Origin: Chloroflexota bacterium
Lineage (GTDB): Bacteria; Chloroflexota; Limnocylindria; P2-11E
Assembly (NCBI GenBank): GCA_005883775.1
Contig: VBEU01000100.1
Span: 1-6,716, forward strand
Reading direction: 5' to 3'
DNA: 6,716 nucleotides
Position numbers and translations under genes: made by a program. The notes under the pieces were generated by a model, which made no database searches, was not told the origin of the DNA, and saw nothing but the letters and a program-made list of their open reading frames with translations. Positions 6,337-6,716 of the stretch are shown piece by piece (positions within the stretch are counted from its first letter, which is position 1; each line of letters begins with the position of its first letter).

Positions 6337-6716
6337 GTGATCCTCGGGATCGATCCCGGGACGACCGGAATGGGATACGCGTTCCTCGTCGCCGCGCCGG
6401 AACGCGCCCTGCTTCTCGAATGCGGCGTCGTCGACGTCCGCGCCAGCACGACCGCGGCCGAGCGACTGCTCGCCATCTCGAAGGCGCTGGACGTGCTCAT
6501 CCGCCGCCACCAGCCGTTCGTGCTCGCCGTCGAGCGCCTCTACTTCAACAAGAACGTGCAGACCGCGATGCGGGTGTCCGAGGCGCGCGGGGTGGCGCTT
6601 CTCTGTGGAGCGCGCGCCGGGCTCGAGATCGCCGAGTACACACCGCAGGAGGTGAAGAGCTCCATCGCCGGATCGGGGCGCGCCGACAAACACGCGATCC
6701 AACGAATGCTTCCTCT
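6337..6716 (+). CDS. ruvC: Crossover junction endodeoxyribonuclease RuvC, 3' end outside the window
   Basis: GTG 6337 opens a frame that reaches the window edge; 126 residues are visible of the usual 160-190. RuvC is a dimeric, Mg-dependent RNase H-fold nuclease that resolves Holliday junctions with RuvAB. The N-terminal ILGIDPGTTGMGYA carries the first catalytic acid, Asp6. AVERLYFNKN carries the second, Glu66, with Tyr69/Phe70 where E. coli has the junction-contacting Phe69. SEARGVALL (81-89) and EYTPQEVKSSIAGSGRADK (100-118) are further family blocks. The last two catalytic Asp residues would lie beyond the window. GTG is chosen because it places the first strand at the start, as in other RuvC proteins. 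No Shine-Dalgarno site is close, so translation probably depends on ribosomes finishing yebC 4 nt upstream. ruvA and ruvB may follow. Confidence 0.95.
   Translation, partial: MILGIDPGTTGMGYAFLVAAPERALLLECGVVDVRASTTAAERLLAISKALDVLIRRHQPFVLAVERLYFNKNVQTAMRVSEARGVALLCGARAGLEIAEYTPQEVKSSIAGSGRADKHAIQRMLP

Noticed and set aside
5601..6500. 299-codon minus-strand open frame opposite yebC and ruvC
   Set aside because: It spans two genuine genes with diagnostic motifs on the plus strand, and its own translation is His/Arg-rich and family-less.
1..6716. CRISPR array, insertion sequence, tRNA or riboswitch
   Set aside because: No regularly spaced direct repeats, transposase motifs, cloverleaf or leader-like structured region was seen on either strand; untranslated gaps are all short.

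Overview
The window is about two-thirds G+C with strong G/C bias at third codon positions. GTG and TTG starts, 4-nt gene overlaps and few Shine-Dalgarno sites point to a high-GC, probably uncultured soil or freshwater bacterium. The protein flavour (a second EF-G, yebC-ruvC order, secreted beta-rich repeat-type protein) suits Chloroflexota or Actinomycetota. That placement is an inference from style, not a measured affiliation.

Left block (1-2443, plus strand): three tightly packed genes form one likely operon. They are the 3' part of a TPR protein, a type II NADH:quinone oxidoreductase (NDH-2) and a DinB-like four-helix protein with a His triad. Each junction is a 4-nt start/stop overlap (TTGA, then GTGA), so translation is probably coupled. 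A third GTGA overlap at 2440-2443 leads into what looks like the short, frameshifted 5' remnant of a fourth gene (2440 to about 2515).

Middle block (2444-3456): this is the accessory part of the window. After the remnant comes a gene at 2553-3395 for a beta-rich, cysteine-containing, probably exported protein. It lacks a recognisable signal peptide, and third-position G+C suggests a pair of compensating frameshifts near 2650 and 2717. The simplest reading is that a 3'-truncated gene and a 5'-truncated gene were joined near 2515-2550. A perfect 12-bp stem-loop at 3413-3442 separates this block from the convergent gene on the other strand.

Right block (3457-6716): a full-length EF-G-like GTPase (EF-G2 type) lies on the minus strand. 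It is divergent from yebC-ruvC on the plus strand, with only 44 bp between the two start codons. YebC/TACO1 proteins and EF-G both act on translating ribosomes, so the divergent pair may share a promoter region, though yebC also sits classically beside ruvC. RuvC (Holliday junction resolvase) runs off the right edge.

I found no RNA gene, insertion sequence, prophage gene or CRISPR array. The most interesting points are the altered GTPase motifs of the EF-G paralogue, an altered quinone-site motif in NDH-2, and the gene remnants in the middle block. Nothing here clearly forms a new multi-gene system.
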